In this document: positions 1-7,826 of the stretch, piece after piece
Layout of the letters: the number at the start of each line of letters is the position of its first letter
How positions within the stretch are numbered: the first letter of the stretch is position 1
Notes under the pieces: model-generated
Told to the model about the DNA's origin: nothing
Seen by the model: the letters and a program-made list of their open reading frames with translations, nothing else
Database searches by the model: none
DNA from: an uncultured Lachnospiraceae bacterium
GTDB taxonomy: Bacteria; Bacillota; Clostridia; Lachnospirales; Lachnospiraceae
Length of the DNA stretch: 64,000 nt
Direction of reading: 5' to 3'
Assembly: GCA_910579615.1 (NCBI GenBank)
Contig: CAJTUA010000019.1
Span: 19,395-83,394 of the forward strand
Program-made: the position numbers and the translations under genes

Positions 1-234
1 ATTAACAGCTACGATTTCCTTCGTATTCCTGTTGTGGAAGCCCCTCTTCGGAAGTCTTCTGTACAAAGGCATCTGACCACCTTCAAAACCTGTTCTCGGA
101 GCGCCGGAACGAGCCTTCTGACCCTTGTGGCCATAGCCTGCCGTCTTGCCGTTTCCGGAACCATGTCCGCGGCCTTTGCGGAACTTATCGCCCTGCTTAG
201 AGCCTTTTGCCGGTCTTAAATCTGTTAAATTCAT
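1..234 (-). CDS. rplO: 50S ribosomal protein L15 (partial, C-terminus outside window)
   Basis: The first 78 codons of L15, a late-assembling protein of the large subunit, are present and the gene runs off the left edge. The N-terminus begins MNLTDLRPAKGS and carries the glycine-rich basic stretch (GRGHGSGNGKTAGYGHKGQ) and the GFEGGQMPLYRRLPKRGF segment diagnostic of L15. The ATG follows an AGGAGG-type ribosome binding site and lies 21 bases beyond the rpmD stop, in the usual spc-operon order rpsE-rpmD-rplO. Confidence 0.97.
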   Translation of the reverse strand, partial: MNLTDLRPAKGSKQGDKFRKGRGHGSGNGKTAGYGHKGQKARSGAPRTGFEGGQMPLYRRLPKRGFHNRNTKEIVAVN

Positions 235-255
235 CGTTACACCTCCTTGCTGTTT

Positions 256-438
256 TTAGATTTCTTCAACCTTTACCAAATGCTTTACCTGGGCTACCAT
301 ACCTCTTACGGCAGCGTTGTCCGGCAGCTCTACGGTACTGTTAAGCTTCTTTAAGCCCAAAGCGGTAACCGTAGCCCTGTGCTTCGGAATCGCGCTGATG
401 GTAGACTTTTTCAAGGTAATCTTTAATTTCTCTGCCAT
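256..438 (-). CDS. rpmD: 50S ribosomal protein L30
   Basis: A 60-residue L30, the normal length for the short bacterial form, with the typical N-terminus MAEKLKITLKKSTI and the segment IPKHRATVTALGLKKLN. An in-frame TTG four codons upstream lies in the Shine-Dalgarno itself (GGAGGAAAAA then ATG), so the ATG at 438 is the real start. It sits between rpsE and rplO as in other Gram-positive spc operons. Confidence 0.97.
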   Translation of the reverse strand: MAEKLKITLKKSTISAIPKHRATVTALGLKKLNSTVELPDNAAVRGMVAQVKHLVKVEEI

Positions 439-517
439 TTTTTCCTCCAATCCTGCGCACCTTTAAGCGCATCTTTTTGCCGGCGCAGCAAGCGCTGACA
501 CCGGCCACGCAGCGAAT

Positions 518-1027
518 TTAACCTAAAAGGTCCTCAACAGAAATACCGCGGAGCGCTGCTACTTCCTCCGGTGTCTTTAACTGGGAAAGACCGTTAATCG
601 TAGCAAGGACTACATTCTGCTTATTGTTGGAACCAAGGGATTTTGTACGGATATTCTTAAAGCCTGCAAGCTCAAGCACGTTGCGCGCAGGACCGCCCGC
701 GATGATACCAGTACCTTCCGGGCTCTTCTTAAGCAGTACGCTCGCGCTGCCGAACTTCCCTGTAAAATCATGCGGAACGCTGCCGTTCTCATCCAATGGC
801 AGTTCAATTAATTTCTTGATTGCATCCTCTTTCCCCTTGCGGATTGCCTCCGGAATCTCGGCTGCCTTGCCAAGACCTGCACCGACATGGCCGTTCTTGT
901 CACCGACAACGACCAGGGCTGTAAAACGCATATTACGGCCGCCCTTTACAACCTTCGTTACACGCTTGATTGATACTACCTTATCTTCCAATTCTAACTG
1001 ACTAGCATCAATGATTGTACGTTTCAT
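518..1027 (-). CDS. rpsE: 30S ribosomal protein S5
   Basis: A 169-residue S5 involved in small-subunit assembly and decoding accuracy. The double-stranded-RNA-binding N-terminal half contains GRNMRFTALVVVGDKNGHVG, and the C-terminal half contains the nucleic-acid-facing GGPARNVLELAG and the NNKQNVVLATINGL stretch. The frame is open further upstream to 1129, but the ATG at 1027 has a good AGGAGG at about seven bases and gives the family start MKRTIIDASQLELEDKVV. It lies 16 bases downstream of rplR. Confidence 0.98.
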   Translation of the reverse strand: MKRTIIDASQLELEDKVVSIKRVTKVVKGGRNMRFTALVVVGDKNGHVGAGLGKAAEIPEAIRKGKEDAIKKLIELPLDENGSVPHDFTGKFGSASVLLKKSPEGTGIIAGGPARNVLELAGFKNIRTKSLGSNNKQNVVLATINGLSQLKTPEEVAALRGISVEDLLG

Positions 1028-1043
1028 GTGTTCTCCTCCTTGC

Positions 1044-1412
1044 CTAGAAATTAAGGCCAGCTTCGCGAGCTGCCTCGGCCAACGCCTGAATCTTTCCCTG
1101 ATAGATGAAACCGCCTCTGTCAAATACAACTTCGGTAATGCCCGCGTCCTGTGCCTTCTTTGCGATTACCTTACCTAAGTATGCAGCAGCAGCAACATCA
1201 TTGGTCTTCTCAAGCTCGGCCTTTACATCCTTATCCAGCGTGGAAGCCGCAACTAAAGTGTTTCCTACCGTGTCATCAATCACCTGTGCGTACATATGAT
1301 TATTGCTTCTGAAAACAGCCAAACGTGGTCTTGCTGGAGTGCCGGCGAAACGATTACGCATTCTGTTATGCTTCTTAACACGGACTTCACTTCTTGACTT
1401 TTTACTAACCAT
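1044..1412 (-). CDS. rplR: 50S ribosomal protein L18
   Basis: A 122-residue L18, which binds 5S rRNA in the central protuberance. The basic N-terminus, RPRLAVFRSNNHMYAQVIDD and the C-terminal motif GITEVVFDRGGFIYQGKIQALAEAAREAGLNF are the standard signatures. It has the normal length and a clear Shine-Dalgarno, and is transcribed between rplF and rpsE. Confidence 0.98.
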   Translation of the reverse strand: MVSKKSRSEVRVKKHNRMRNRFAGTPARPRLAVFRSNNHMYAQVIDDTVGNTLVAASTLDKDVKAELEKTNDVAAAAYLGKVIAKKAQDAGITEVVFDRGGFIYQGKIQALAEAAREAGLNF

Positions 1413-1427
1413 TTTTTAAGCCTCCTT

Positions 1428-1970
1428 CTACTTCTTACCGGTCTTACCAACTTTACGTCTGATAACCTCATCAGCATACTTGATACCCTTGCCCTTGTAC
1501 GGCTCCGGCCTTCTCTTATCTCTGATTTCAGCAGCATATTGGCCAACTTTTTCTTTATCAATACCCTTGACCGTAATCTTGTTCTGTCCCTCAAGCACCG
1601 TCTCAACGCCTTCCGGGTCCACCATGATTACCGGGTGGGAATATCCTAACGTCAATGTAAGCTCCTTGCCGGCCTTTGCCGCGCGGTAGCCTACGCCGTT
1701 GATTTCAAGAACTTTCTCGTAGCCGGATGTTACACCGGTTACCATATTGGCAATCAGGGTTCTGGTCAGACCGTGCAGCGACTTCATCCTCTTTAAATCG
1801 TTCGGTCTTGTAACGGTAACCTCTGCGCCCTCCAACTTAATTTCCATCTCAGCAGGCAATACTCTCTCGAGTGTTCCCTTTGGACCTTTTACAGTCACTT
1901 TATTATTTTCTGCAATCTCAACCGTTACGCCGGCAGGGACCGCGATTGGCATCTTACCTATACGTGACAT
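1428..1970 (-). CDS. rplF: 50S ribosomal protein L6
   Basis: A 180-residue L6 with two copies of the L6 fold. It starts MSRIGKMPIAVPAGVTVEI and carries the C-terminal signature RRPEPYKGKGIKYADEVIRRK that contacts 23S rRNA near the factor-binding site. It is complete and of normal length. Upstream, towards rpsH, is an unusually long spacer of about 190 bases with degenerate repeats (separate entry). Confidence 0.98.
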   Translation of the reverse strand: MSRIGKMPIAVPAGVTVEIAENNKVTVKGPKGTLERVLPAEMEIKLEGAEVTVTRPNDLKRMKSLHGLTRTLIANMVTGVTSGYEKVLEINGVGYRAAKAGKELTLTLGYSHPVIMVDPEGVETVLEGQNKITVKGIDKEKVGQYAAEIRDKRRPEPYKGKGIKYADEVIRRKVGKTGKK

Positions 1971-2097
1971 GCCCGTACCTCCTTAATATAATGTGTGACA
2001 GCTCTTACTGTCCCCAGTAGAAAAGAGTATCGAATGGGATAAGGCCTCCCGAAACGACTTCTTTCCCGTGCCAGGAATTGTTTGCTCTCTGCGCATT

Positions 2098-2169
2098 TAC
2101 CCTACCAGATAAAAATTTATCCTGCCAGACAAATCTATCTTTCCGGATAAGTATACCCTACCAGATAAA
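2098..2169. repeat. degenerate 16-bp tandem repeats at the rpsH stop codon
   Basis: Four copies of a 16-base unit start at 2098, 2118, 2136 and 2154, a spacing of 18-20 bases. In the transcribed sense the unit is TTTATCTGGTAGGGTA. The copies at 2098-2113 and 2154-2169 are identical. The copy at 2118 matches 13 of 16 and that at 2136 about 11 of 16. The copy nearest rpsH contains its last sense codons and TAG stop, so the spacer looks like decayed duplications of the gene end. No hairpin with a U tract is obvious. Confidence 0.7.
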
Positions 2170-2553
2170 TGCCAAAACTTCTCCGCCGACATTCTCTTTC
2201 CTTGCTTCCTTGTCGGTGAGAACGCCCTTGTTCGTGGAGATGATTGCGGTACCTAAGCCGCCAAGTACCTTCGGAAGGTCTTCCTTGCTCGCGTAAACGC
2301 GCAGGCCAGGCTTTGAAATCCTCTTCAAACCGGTGATAATCTTTGTGTTCTTATCCTTGCCATACTTCAACGTGATATGGATATTCTTAAAACCGCCAAC
2401 TTCCTCGATCTCAAAGCTCTTGATGTAGCCCTCCTTTAAAAGAATCTCCGCGATGGAGATTTTCATCCTCGAAGCCGGAACATCTACCGTGTCATGCTTT
2501 GCAGTGTTCGCATTGCGGATTCTTGTAAGCATATCTGCAATCGGATCTGTCAT
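2158..2553 (-). CDS. rpsH: 30S ribosomal protein S8
   Basis: A 131-residue S8, the primary binder of 16S rRNA helix 21 and the translational regulator of the spc operon in other bacteria. It begins MTDPIADMLTRIRNAN and carries GLRVYASKEDLPKVLGGLGTAIISTNKGVLTDKEAR, the C-terminal RNA-binding signature. The stop codon lies in a tandem repeat array at 2098-2169. Confidence is high from full-length family resemblance. Confidence 0.98.
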   Translation of the reverse strand: MTDPIADMLTRIRNANTAKHDTVDVPASRMKISIAEILLKEGYIKSFEIEEVGGFKNIHITLKYGKDKNTKIITGLKRISKPGLRVYASKEDLPKVLGGLGTAIISTNKGVLTDKEARKENVGGEVLAFIW

Positions 2554-2577
2554 AATAGTTTGCCTCCTTTCCTAATC

Positions 2578-2763
2578 TTACCAGCTTGCCTTCTTAACAC
2601 CTGGTATCTCGCCCTTGTACGCTAACTCACGGAAGCAGATTCTGCAGATTCCGTATTTTCTTAAATATGCATGTGGACGTCCACAAATTCTGCAGCGGTT
2701 GTATTCTCTGCAGGAGAATTTCTGTTTGCGCTGCTGCTTGATCTTCATTGATGTTTTCGCCAT
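2578..2763 (-). CDS. rpsN: 30S ribosomal protein S14, zinc-binding type Z
   Basis: A 61-residue short S14. Cys24, Cys27, Cys40 and Cys43 form two CxxC pairs (CRICGRP and CRICFREL), the zinc ribbon of the C-plus or type Z form. A zinc-free, longer paralogue may exist elsewhere in the genome but is not in this window. It lies between rplE and rpsH, its canonical place in Gram-positive bacteria. Confidence 0.98.
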   Translation of the reverse strand: MAKTSMKIKQQRKQKFSCREYNRCRICGRPHAYLRKYGICRICFRELAYKGEIPGVKKASW

Positions 2764-2779
2764 AAAATTTTCCTCCTGA

Positions 2780-3319
2780 CTATTTGCTGAATGGCATTCC
2801 GAACAGTGTCAGCAATTCGCGTGCTTCCTCGTCGCTCTTTGCAGTCGTAACGAAAATAACGTCCATACCTCTGACCTTATCTACCTTATCATACTCAATT
2901 TCCGGGAAAATTAACTGCTCCTTGATGCCAAGTGCATAATTACCTCTGCCGTCAAATGCGTTCGGGTTCACACCTCTGAAGTCACGGACACGCGGTAAGG
3001 AAAGGTTAATCAGGCGGTCTGCGAACTCATACATCTTCTCGCCGCGCAGCGTAACCTTGCAGCCGATGGCAAGCCCCTCCCTGATTTTGAAATTCGCGAT
3101 GGACTTTCTTGCCTTTGTGATAACCGGCTTCTGGCCTGCGATAATCTCCATATCCTTTACCGCGGACTCAAGCGCCTTTGCATTGTCCTTCGCCTCGCCC
3201 ACGCCCATGTTGATTACAATCTTGTCAAGCTTCGGAATCTGCATTACGTTCTTGTAGCCGAATTTCTTCTGCATAGCCGGAGCGATCTCATTCTTATATG
3301 TTTCTTTTAAACGAGCCAA
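2780..3319 (-). CDS. rplE: 50S ribosomal protein L5
   Basis: A 179-residue L5 that binds 5S rRNA and contacts the P-site tRNA. Signatures are MARLKETYKNEI at the start, GQKPVITKARKSIANFKIREG in the middle and GMDVIFVTTAKSDEEARELL near the end. It is of normal length, with an AGGAGG-type site before the ATG, directly downstream of rplX. Confidence 0.98.
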   Translation of the reverse strand: MARLKETYKNEIAPAMQKKFGYKNVMQIPKLDKIVINMGVGEAKDNAKALESAVKDMEIIAGQKPVITKARKSIANFKIREGLAIGCKVTLRGEKMYEFADRLINLSLPRVRDFRGVNPNAFDGRGNYALGIKEQLIFPEIEYDKVDKVRGMDVIFVTTAKSDEEARELLTLFGMPFSK

Positions 3320-3342
3320 CTTGGTGACCTCCTCTCTGAGAA

Positions 3343-3648
3343 TTAATCGATAACTTCGCCGGTTGATTTCGCAACGCGTACCTTCTTGCCGTCTTTTACG
3401 GTAAAGCCGACCCTGGTTGCCTTGCCCTTATGCACGTACATTACGTTCGATACATCAATCGGTGCGTCCTTGTGGATAATTCCACCCTGCGGGTTTGCCT
3501 GGGAAGCCTTTGCATGCTTTACAACGGTATTCACGCCCTCAACAACTACCCTGCCTGCGGAAACGGAAACTACTTTCCCTTCCTTGCCCTTATCCTTGCC
3601 GGTAATAACCTTTACGGTATCACCCTTCTTAATCTTTGCTGTTGCCAC
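3343..3648 (-). CDS. rplX: 50S ribosomal protein L24 (GTG start)
   Basis: L24 initiates folding of 23S rRNA near the exit tunnel. The KOW motif (IKKGDTVKVITGKDKGKEGKVV) begins a few residues in. An in-frame GTG at 3657 lies inside the AAGGAGG itself, so the GTG at 3648, eight bases downstream of that site, is taken as the start, giving 101 residues beginning with Met-Ala-Thr-Ala-Lys. It is followed by rplE and preceded by rplN with only 13 bases between. Confidence 0.95.
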   Translation of the reverse strand: MATAKIKKGDTVKVITGKDKGKEGKVVSVSAGRVVVEGVNTVVKHAKASQANPQGGIIHKDAPIDVSNVMYVHKGKATRVGFTVKDGKKVRVAKSTGEVID

Positions 3649-3661
3649 GCCTGACACCTCC

Positions 3662-4030
3662 TTATAATACTTCTGGTGCTAATGAAACGATTTTCATGAA
3701 CTGCTTCTCGCGAAGCTCTCTCGCTACCGGCCCAAAGATACGAGTTCCTCTCGGGTTCTTGTCTTCCTTGATGATGACAGCCGCATTCTCGTCAAAACGG
3801 ATATAGGAGCCGTCCTTGCGGCGTGCGCCCTTCACCGTCCGAACAACGACCGCCTTGACAACATCACCCTTCTTTACAACGCCGCCCGGCGTTGCATCTT
3901 TGACAGAAGCAACAATGATGTCACCGATGTTTGCATATCTTCTGGTTGAACCGCCCATTACGCGGATGCAAAGCAGCTCCTTCGCACCGGTATTGTCAGC
4001 AACCTTAAGTCTGGTCTCTGTTTGTACCAT
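3662..4030 (-). CDS. rplN: 50S ribosomal protein L14
   Basis: A 122-residue L14 that forms the B8 bridge at the subunit interface. It begins MVQTETRLKVADNTGAKELLCIRVMGGS and shows the signature GSYIRFDENAAVIIKEDKNPRGTRIFGPV split over the C-terminal half. It is complete. The 96-base gap to rpsQ upstream holds nothing I recognise. Confidence 0.98.
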   Translation of the reverse strand: MVQTETRLKVADNTGAKELLCIRVMGGSTRRYANIGDIIVASVKDATPGGVVKKGDVVKAVVVRTVKGARRKDGSYIRFDENAAVIIKEDKNPRGTRIFGPVARELREKQFMKIVSLAPEVL

Positions 4031-4126
4031 GTCAGATACTCCTTTCGAATTTTGAAAACAGGGTTCCTCTCCTTTTAAGACAAAGAGCCTGCCTTTTTTG
4101 AAACGGATGATTCCATCCGGCGAATC

Positions 4127-4384
4127 TTACTTCGCCTTCTCAATAATCTCAACAAGTCTCCATCTCTTATCCTTCGAGAGCGGCCTTGTCTCCATAACCT
4201 TCACTCTGTCGCCAACCTGACACTCGTTGTTCTCATCGTGCGCCTTGAGCTTGTAGGTTCTCTTTACAATTTTGCTGTAAAGAGGATGCTTTACATTATC
4301 TACCACAGCAACAACAATGGTCTTATCCATCTTATCGCTGACTACCTTGCCGATACGGGTTTTACGAAGATTTCTTTCTTCCAC
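4127..4384 (-). CDS. rpsQ: 30S ribosomal protein S17
   Basis: An 85-residue S17, an early-assembly OB-fold protein. Signatures are RKTRIGKVVSDKMDKTIVVAV at the start and GDRVKVMETRPLSKDKRWRLVEII at the end. Normal length for the family. It lies 39 bases downstream of rpmC in standard order. Confidence 0.98.
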   Translation of the reverse strand: MEERNLRKTRIGKVVSDKMDKTIVVAVVDNVKHPLYSKIVKRTYKLKAHDENNECQVGDRVKVMETRPLSKDKRWRLVEIIEKAK

Positions 4385-4423
4385 GGTAATTCTCCTTTCT
4401 ACTGAACCGTCCGCTTAACGCCA

Positions 4424-4624
4424 TTACTTGCCCTGTGCAGAGATTACAGTCTGAATTCTTGCGATATTCCTTCTGACTTCCTTGATTCTGCTTGTATTGT
4501 CAAGCTGGTTTGTCGCATTCTGGAACCTTAAATTGAAAAGCTCCTTCTTCGCGTTTACCAGTTCTTCGTTCAATTCAGCTGCTGACTTGTTCTTTAACTC
4601 TTCAACATACTTATTCGTTTTCAC
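4424..4624 (-). CDS. rpmC: 50S ribosomal protein L29 (GTG start overlapping rplP)
   Basis: A 66-residue two-helix protein at the tunnel exit that contributes to the docking site for trigger factor and SRP. The NLRFQNATNQLDNTSRIKEVRR segment is diagnostic. An in-frame GTG at 4633 is part of the AAGGAGG site. The GTG at 4624, eight bases later, gives the family N-terminus MKTNKYVEELKNKSAAEL. The start overlaps the last codons of rplP by 14 bases, which suggests translational coupling. Confidence 0.95.
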   Translation of the reverse strand: MKTNKYVEELKNKSAAELNEELVNAKKELFNLRFQNATNQLDNTSRIKEVRRNIARIQTVISAQGK

Positions 4625-5051
4625 TGCCAGCACCTCCTTCTAAATCTGCGCGGGAAACGATTTTGCACTTAACCGGCAATTTGTGGGACGCAAGGCGGAG
4701 TGCCTCCCTTGCAATCTCCTCTGTCACGCCTGCGATTTCAAACATCACACGGCCTGGCTTCACAACTGCTACCCAGTACTCTAATGAACCTTTACCGGAA
4801 CCCATTCGGGTTTCTGCCGGCTTCGTCGTCACCGGCTTATCCGGGAAAATCTTAATCCAAACCTGGCCGCCACGCTTGATATAACGTGTCATGGCGATAC
4901 GGGCTGCCTCGATCTGGTTGGACTTGATCCATGCCGGCTCCATCGCGATGATACCATACTCGCCGTTTGTGATCTTGTTGCCCCTTAACGCCTTTCCGGT
5001 CATGCTGCCACGGAACTGCTTACGACGCTTTACTCTTTTTGGCATTAACAT
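4611..5051 (-). CDS. rplP: 50S ribosomal protein L16
   Basis: A 146-residue L16 that organises the A-site and peptidyl-transferase region. It begins MLMPKRVKRRKQFRG and carries GRMGSGKGSLEYWVAVVKPG-like and RVMFEIAGV signatures; the actual triplet before GSGKG reads RMG. The ATG shares one base with the TAA of rpsC (TAATG), so the two genes are probably coupled. A second ATG two codons in is too far from the GGGAG site to be preferred. Confidence 0.98.
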   Translation of the reverse strand: MLMPKRVKRRKQFRGSMTGKALRGNKITNGEYGIIAMEPAWIKSNQIEAARIAMTRYIKRGGQVWIKIFPDKPVTTKPAETRMGSGKGSLEYWVAVVKPGRVMFEIAGVTEEIAREALRLASHKLPVKCKIVSRADLEGGAGSENE

Positions 5052-5710
5052 TATTTATCGCTCCCTTCCTTTTTTGATGCTTTTGTTGGAAGTACTTCAC
5101 CGTGGTAAATCCAAACCTTAACGCCTACCTTACCATAAGTCGTGTTTGCTTCTGCGAAACCATAGTCGATATCCGCACGCAGTGTCTGGAGCGGGATGGT
5201 ACCCTCGTTGTATGCCTCGGAACGAGCCATATCCGCACCGCCAAGACGGCCAGATGCAAGCGTCTTGATACCCTTTGCGCCACCCTTCATGGTTCTTGAC
5301 ATCGCCGACTTCATCGCGCGGCGGAACGATACACGGTTCTCAAGCTGTGTCGCGATATTCTCCGCAACAAGCTGCGCATTCAGGTCCGGCTTCTTGATTT
5401 CCTTGATTTCAAGGTTGAGCTTCTTATCCGTAAACTTTGCAAGCTCGCCCTTCAACACCTCAATCTCCGCACCCGCCTTGCCGATAACAACGCCCGGCTT
5501 TGCGGTGTAGATGATAATCTTTAATTTGTCGGAAGCGCGCTCGATATCAATCTTAGCAACGGCCGCGCTGTATAATCTCTTCTTGAGATACTTCCTGATT
5601 TTATAATCTTCAACCAAATTATCTGCGAAATCAGCCTCAGCATACCATCTGGAATCCCAGTCGCTGATTACACCGACTCTCAAGCCATGAGGATTAACTT
5701 TCTGTCCCAT
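5051..5710 (-). CDS. rpsC: 30S ribosomal protein S3
   Basis: A 219-residue S3 that lines the mRNA entry channel. It begins MGQKVNPHGLRVGVISDWDSRW. The KH domain lies near residues 60-110 (AKPGVVIGKAGAEIEVLKGEL). The C-terminal S3 domain contains GRLGGADMARSEAYNEG, and YGKVGVKVWIYHGEV is the family end. It overlaps rplP by one base. Confidence 0.98.
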   Translation of the reverse strand: MGQKVNPHGLRVGVISDWDSRWYAEADFADNLVEDYKIRKYLKKRLYSAAVAKIDIERASDKLKIIIYTAKPGVVIGKAGAEIEVLKGELAKFTDKKLNLEIKEIKKPDLNAQLVAENIATQLENRVSFRRAMKSAMSRTMKGGAKGIKTLASGRLGGADMARSEAYNEGTIPLQTLRADIDYGFAEANTTYGKVGVKVWIYHGEVLPTKASKKEGSDK

Positions 5711-5721
5711 GATTGTCCTCC

Positions 5722-6108
5722 TTATCTCTCATTCAACACAATAGTGATGTGGCTCATTCTCTTTAAAATCCGGTAAGCCCTGCCCTGTGCCCTCGGATGA
5801 ATCCTCTTCATCGTCGGTGCGCAGTTTGCATAGCACTCCTCAATATAAAGATTCGAAGCGCTCAGCCCATTGTTGTTCTCTGCGTTTGCAATCGCTGATT
5901 TCAATAATTTCTCTATTAAAGTTGAAGCATATCTCGGGTTGTATGCCAAGATACCAAGTGCTGTCTGTACATCCTTGCCTCGGATCGCATCAAGAACGAA
6001 GCATGCTTTCTGGACAGAAACTCTTGCATAAGACAACTTCGCAGACGGTCTTGTGTCCTTGTTCGCATTTCTCTCTCTCTTGATTTGGGATCTATGTCCT
6101 TTCGCCAT
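5722..6108 (-). CDS. rplV: 50S ribosomal protein L22
   Basis: A 128-residue L22 whose beta-hairpin lines the exit tunnel and is a known site of macrolide-resistance changes in other bacteria. Signatures are KLSYARVSVQKACFVLDAIRGKDVQ and the hairpin end RAQGRAYRILKRMSHITIVL. The hairpin looks ordinary, without insertions. The 113-base spacer to rpsS upstream can form a small GCAGC/GCTGC stem. Confidence 0.97.
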   Translation of the reverse strand: MAKGHRSQIKRERNANKDTRPSAKLSYARVSVQKACFVLDAIRGKDVQTALGILAYNPRYASTLIEKLLKSAIANAENNNGLSASNLYIEECYANCAPTMKRIHPRAQGRAYRILKRMSHITIVLNER

Positions 6109-6221
6109 GGATGAAACCTCCTTTCAAATTTAAACGGTTCTCCGCTTGTTTACTTCCTGCAGCAAAAAGTGCTGCGCATCTATCACACGGGAATGGCCCG
6201 ATGGGGAGGAAGGGAAGTGGA

Positions 6222-6500
6222 TTACTTCCTGCCCTTCTTCTCATCTTTGCCATGTCCACGGAACGTCCTCGTCGCTACAAACTCACCTAACTTGTGGCCG
6301 ACCATATCCTCGGTAACATAAACCGGAACATGCTTTCTTCCGTCGTAAACGGCGATGGTCAGACCAACCATCTGCGGGAAGATTGTGGAGCGGCGTGACC
6401 AGGTCTTGATTACCTGCTTGTCGCCCGACTTAATCACCGCGTCAACCTTTTTCAGTAAATGCTCATCCGCGAAAGGTCCCTTTTTTAATGAACGTGCCAT
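6222..6500 (-). CDS. rpsS: 30S ribosomal protein S19
   Basis: A 92-residue S19 of the small-subunit head. It begins MARSLKKGPFADEHLLKKV and carries the family signature TIAVYDGRKHVPVYVTEDMVGHKLGEF in two parts. It has the normal length, with GGAGG before the ATG, and follows rplB by 21 bases. Confidence 0.98.
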   Translation of the reverse strand: MARSLKKGPFADEHLLKKVDAVIKSGDKQVIKTWSRRSTIFPQMVGLTIAVYDGRKHVPVYVTEDMVGHKLGEFVATRTFRGHGKDEKKGRK

Positions 6501-6521
6501 ATCGGTTTAACCTCCTTTAAA

Positions 6522-7367
6522 CTATTTTGCTAATGCCTTGCCATCGCGTCTTCTCACAATAAGCTTGTTGGAGTGCTTATTCTTCTTGCGGGTCTTAAGA
6601 CCGAGTGCAGGCTTACCCCAAGGTGTTACAGGGCCCGGACGACCGATACCGGTCTTACCCTCACCACCACCGTGCGGATGGTCATTCGGGTTCATAACGG
6701 AACCGCGGACCGTAGGGCGGATACCCATATGGCGCTTGCGTCCTGCCTTACCGATATTGATAAGCTCATGGTCAATATTGCCTACCTGGCCAACCGTTGC
6801 ACGGCAGATAATCGGAACCATTCTCATTTCACCGGACGGCAGACGCAGCGTTGCATACTTGCCTTCCTTTGCCATAAGCTGTGCCGAGTTGCCCGCGGAA
6901 CGGACGAGCTGGCCGCCCTTGCCAGGATAAAGCTCGATATTGTGAATCTCTGCACCGACCGGAATATTCTGTAACGGCAGGCAGTTCCCCAACTTCACCT
7001 CGGCGGTATCGCCGTTCATCAGTGTGTCGCCGACCTTTAAGCCGTTCGGGGCAAGGATGTATGACTTCTCACCGTCTGCGTAGCAGATCAGTGCAATGTT
7101 TGCTGTTCTGTTCGGGTCGTACTCAATGGTAAGGACCTTTGCCGGGATACCATCTTTCCTTCTCTTAAAATCAACCAGCCTGTATTTTCTTCTTGAACCG
7201 CCGCCCTGGTGCCTTACGGTAATCTTGCCCTGGTTGTTGCGGCCGGCATGCTTCTTCAAAGAAACAACCAACGATTTCTCCGGCTTGCTCGCAGTAATCT
7301 CTGCGAAATCGGAGCCTGTCATGTTTCTTCTGGAAGGTGTATATGGGTTATAAGTTTTGATTCCCAT
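6522..7367 (-). CDS. rplB: 50S ribosomal protein L2
   Basis: A 281-residue L2, needed for subunit association and peptidyl-transferase activity. It begins MGIKTYNPYTPSRRNMTGSDF. The C-terminal signature around PNDHPHGGGEGKTGIGRPGPVTPWG includes the conserved functional histidine. The frame stays open upstream as far as 7508, but the ATG at 7367 has AAAGGAG at the right distance and gives the family N-terminus. The upstream spacer is long and structured (separate entry). Confidence 0.98.
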   Translation of the reverse strand: MGIKTYNPYTPSRRNMTGSDFAEITASKPEKSLVVSLKKHAGRNNQGKITVRHQGGGSRRKYRLVDFKRRKDGIPAKVLTIEYDPNRTANIALICYADGEKSYILAPNGLKVGDTLMNGDTAEVKLGNCLPLQNIPVGAEIHNIELYPGKGGQLVRSAGNSAQLMAKEGKYATLRLPSGEMRMVPIICRATVGQVGNIDHELINIGKAGRKRHMGIRPTVRGSVMNPNDHPHGGGEGKTGIGRPGPVTPWGKPALGLKTRKKNKHSNKLIVRRRDGKALAK

Positions 7368-7410
7368 GATTGTTACTCCTTTCAATAATAACGTATCACG
7401 CAATAGCAGA

Positions 7411-7509
7411 CATGGCGTATGGAGTGAATTCCACCGCCCACAGGAAACCCTTGTTCGCAGGAATGTCCTGCTCACAGGAAAATGCCTGACAGGCAGACGG
7501 AGCGCCATG
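7411..7509 (-). other. structured spacer between rplW and rplB
   Basis: This 159-base spacer is far longer than usual. An outer pair CATGGCG (7411-7417) and CGCCATG (7503-7509) could close a branched fold holding a perfect 6-bp hairpin GCAGGA/TCCTGC at 7457-7471 and a smaller GCCT/AGGC hairpin at 7484-7494. The elements are seen directly; that they form together in RNA is inference. The rplB frame happens to be open through the spacer, so translation of it cannot be formally excluded. Confidence 0.4.
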
Positions 7510-7526
7510 CCCTTATCTGCGAAATT

Positions 7527-7826
7527 TTACAGCCCTGAGAAAATCTCAATCTCTGCGCTGTCCGCAGTGAGCTGGACAATTGCCTTCTTTTTCTTGGAGG
7601 TCTTTCCGGTGGTCGCACCGCGTCTGCGGGTCTTCCCGTCCTGGTTCATCGTGTTTACGCTGGCAACCTTTGTGCCCGCGAACATCTTCTCAACTGCTTC
7701 CTTTACCTGACTCTTTGTTGCATCCGGATGAACGGAAAATGTGTACTTCTTCTCGCTCATGGAGTTCATCGTCTTCTCGGTCACAACCGGTGCGAGAATA
7801 ACATCATAATACTTTAAATCTGCCAT
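7527..7826 (-). CDS. rplW: 50S ribosomal protein L23
   Basis: A 99-residue L23, the main ribosomal docking point for trigger factor and SRP at the tunnel exit. It begins MADLKYYDVILAPVVTEKTMN and carries KYTFSVHPDATKSQVKEAVEKMF and the loop GKTRRRGATTGKTSKKKKAIVQL. Its ATG shares one base with the rplD stop (TAATG), indicating coupling. Confidence 0.98.
   Translation of the reverse strand: MADLKYYDVILAPVVTEKTMNSMSEKKYTFSVHPDATKSQVKEAVEKMFAGTKVASVNTMNQDGKTRRRGATTGKTSKKKKAIVQLTADSAEIEIFSGL

Noticed and set aside
7368..7508. In-frame extension of rplB giving 47 extra N-terminal residues
   Set aside because: The ATG at 7367 has a good ribosome binding site and gives the conserved L2 start. The extension has no family resemblance and lies in a spacer that can form hairpins.
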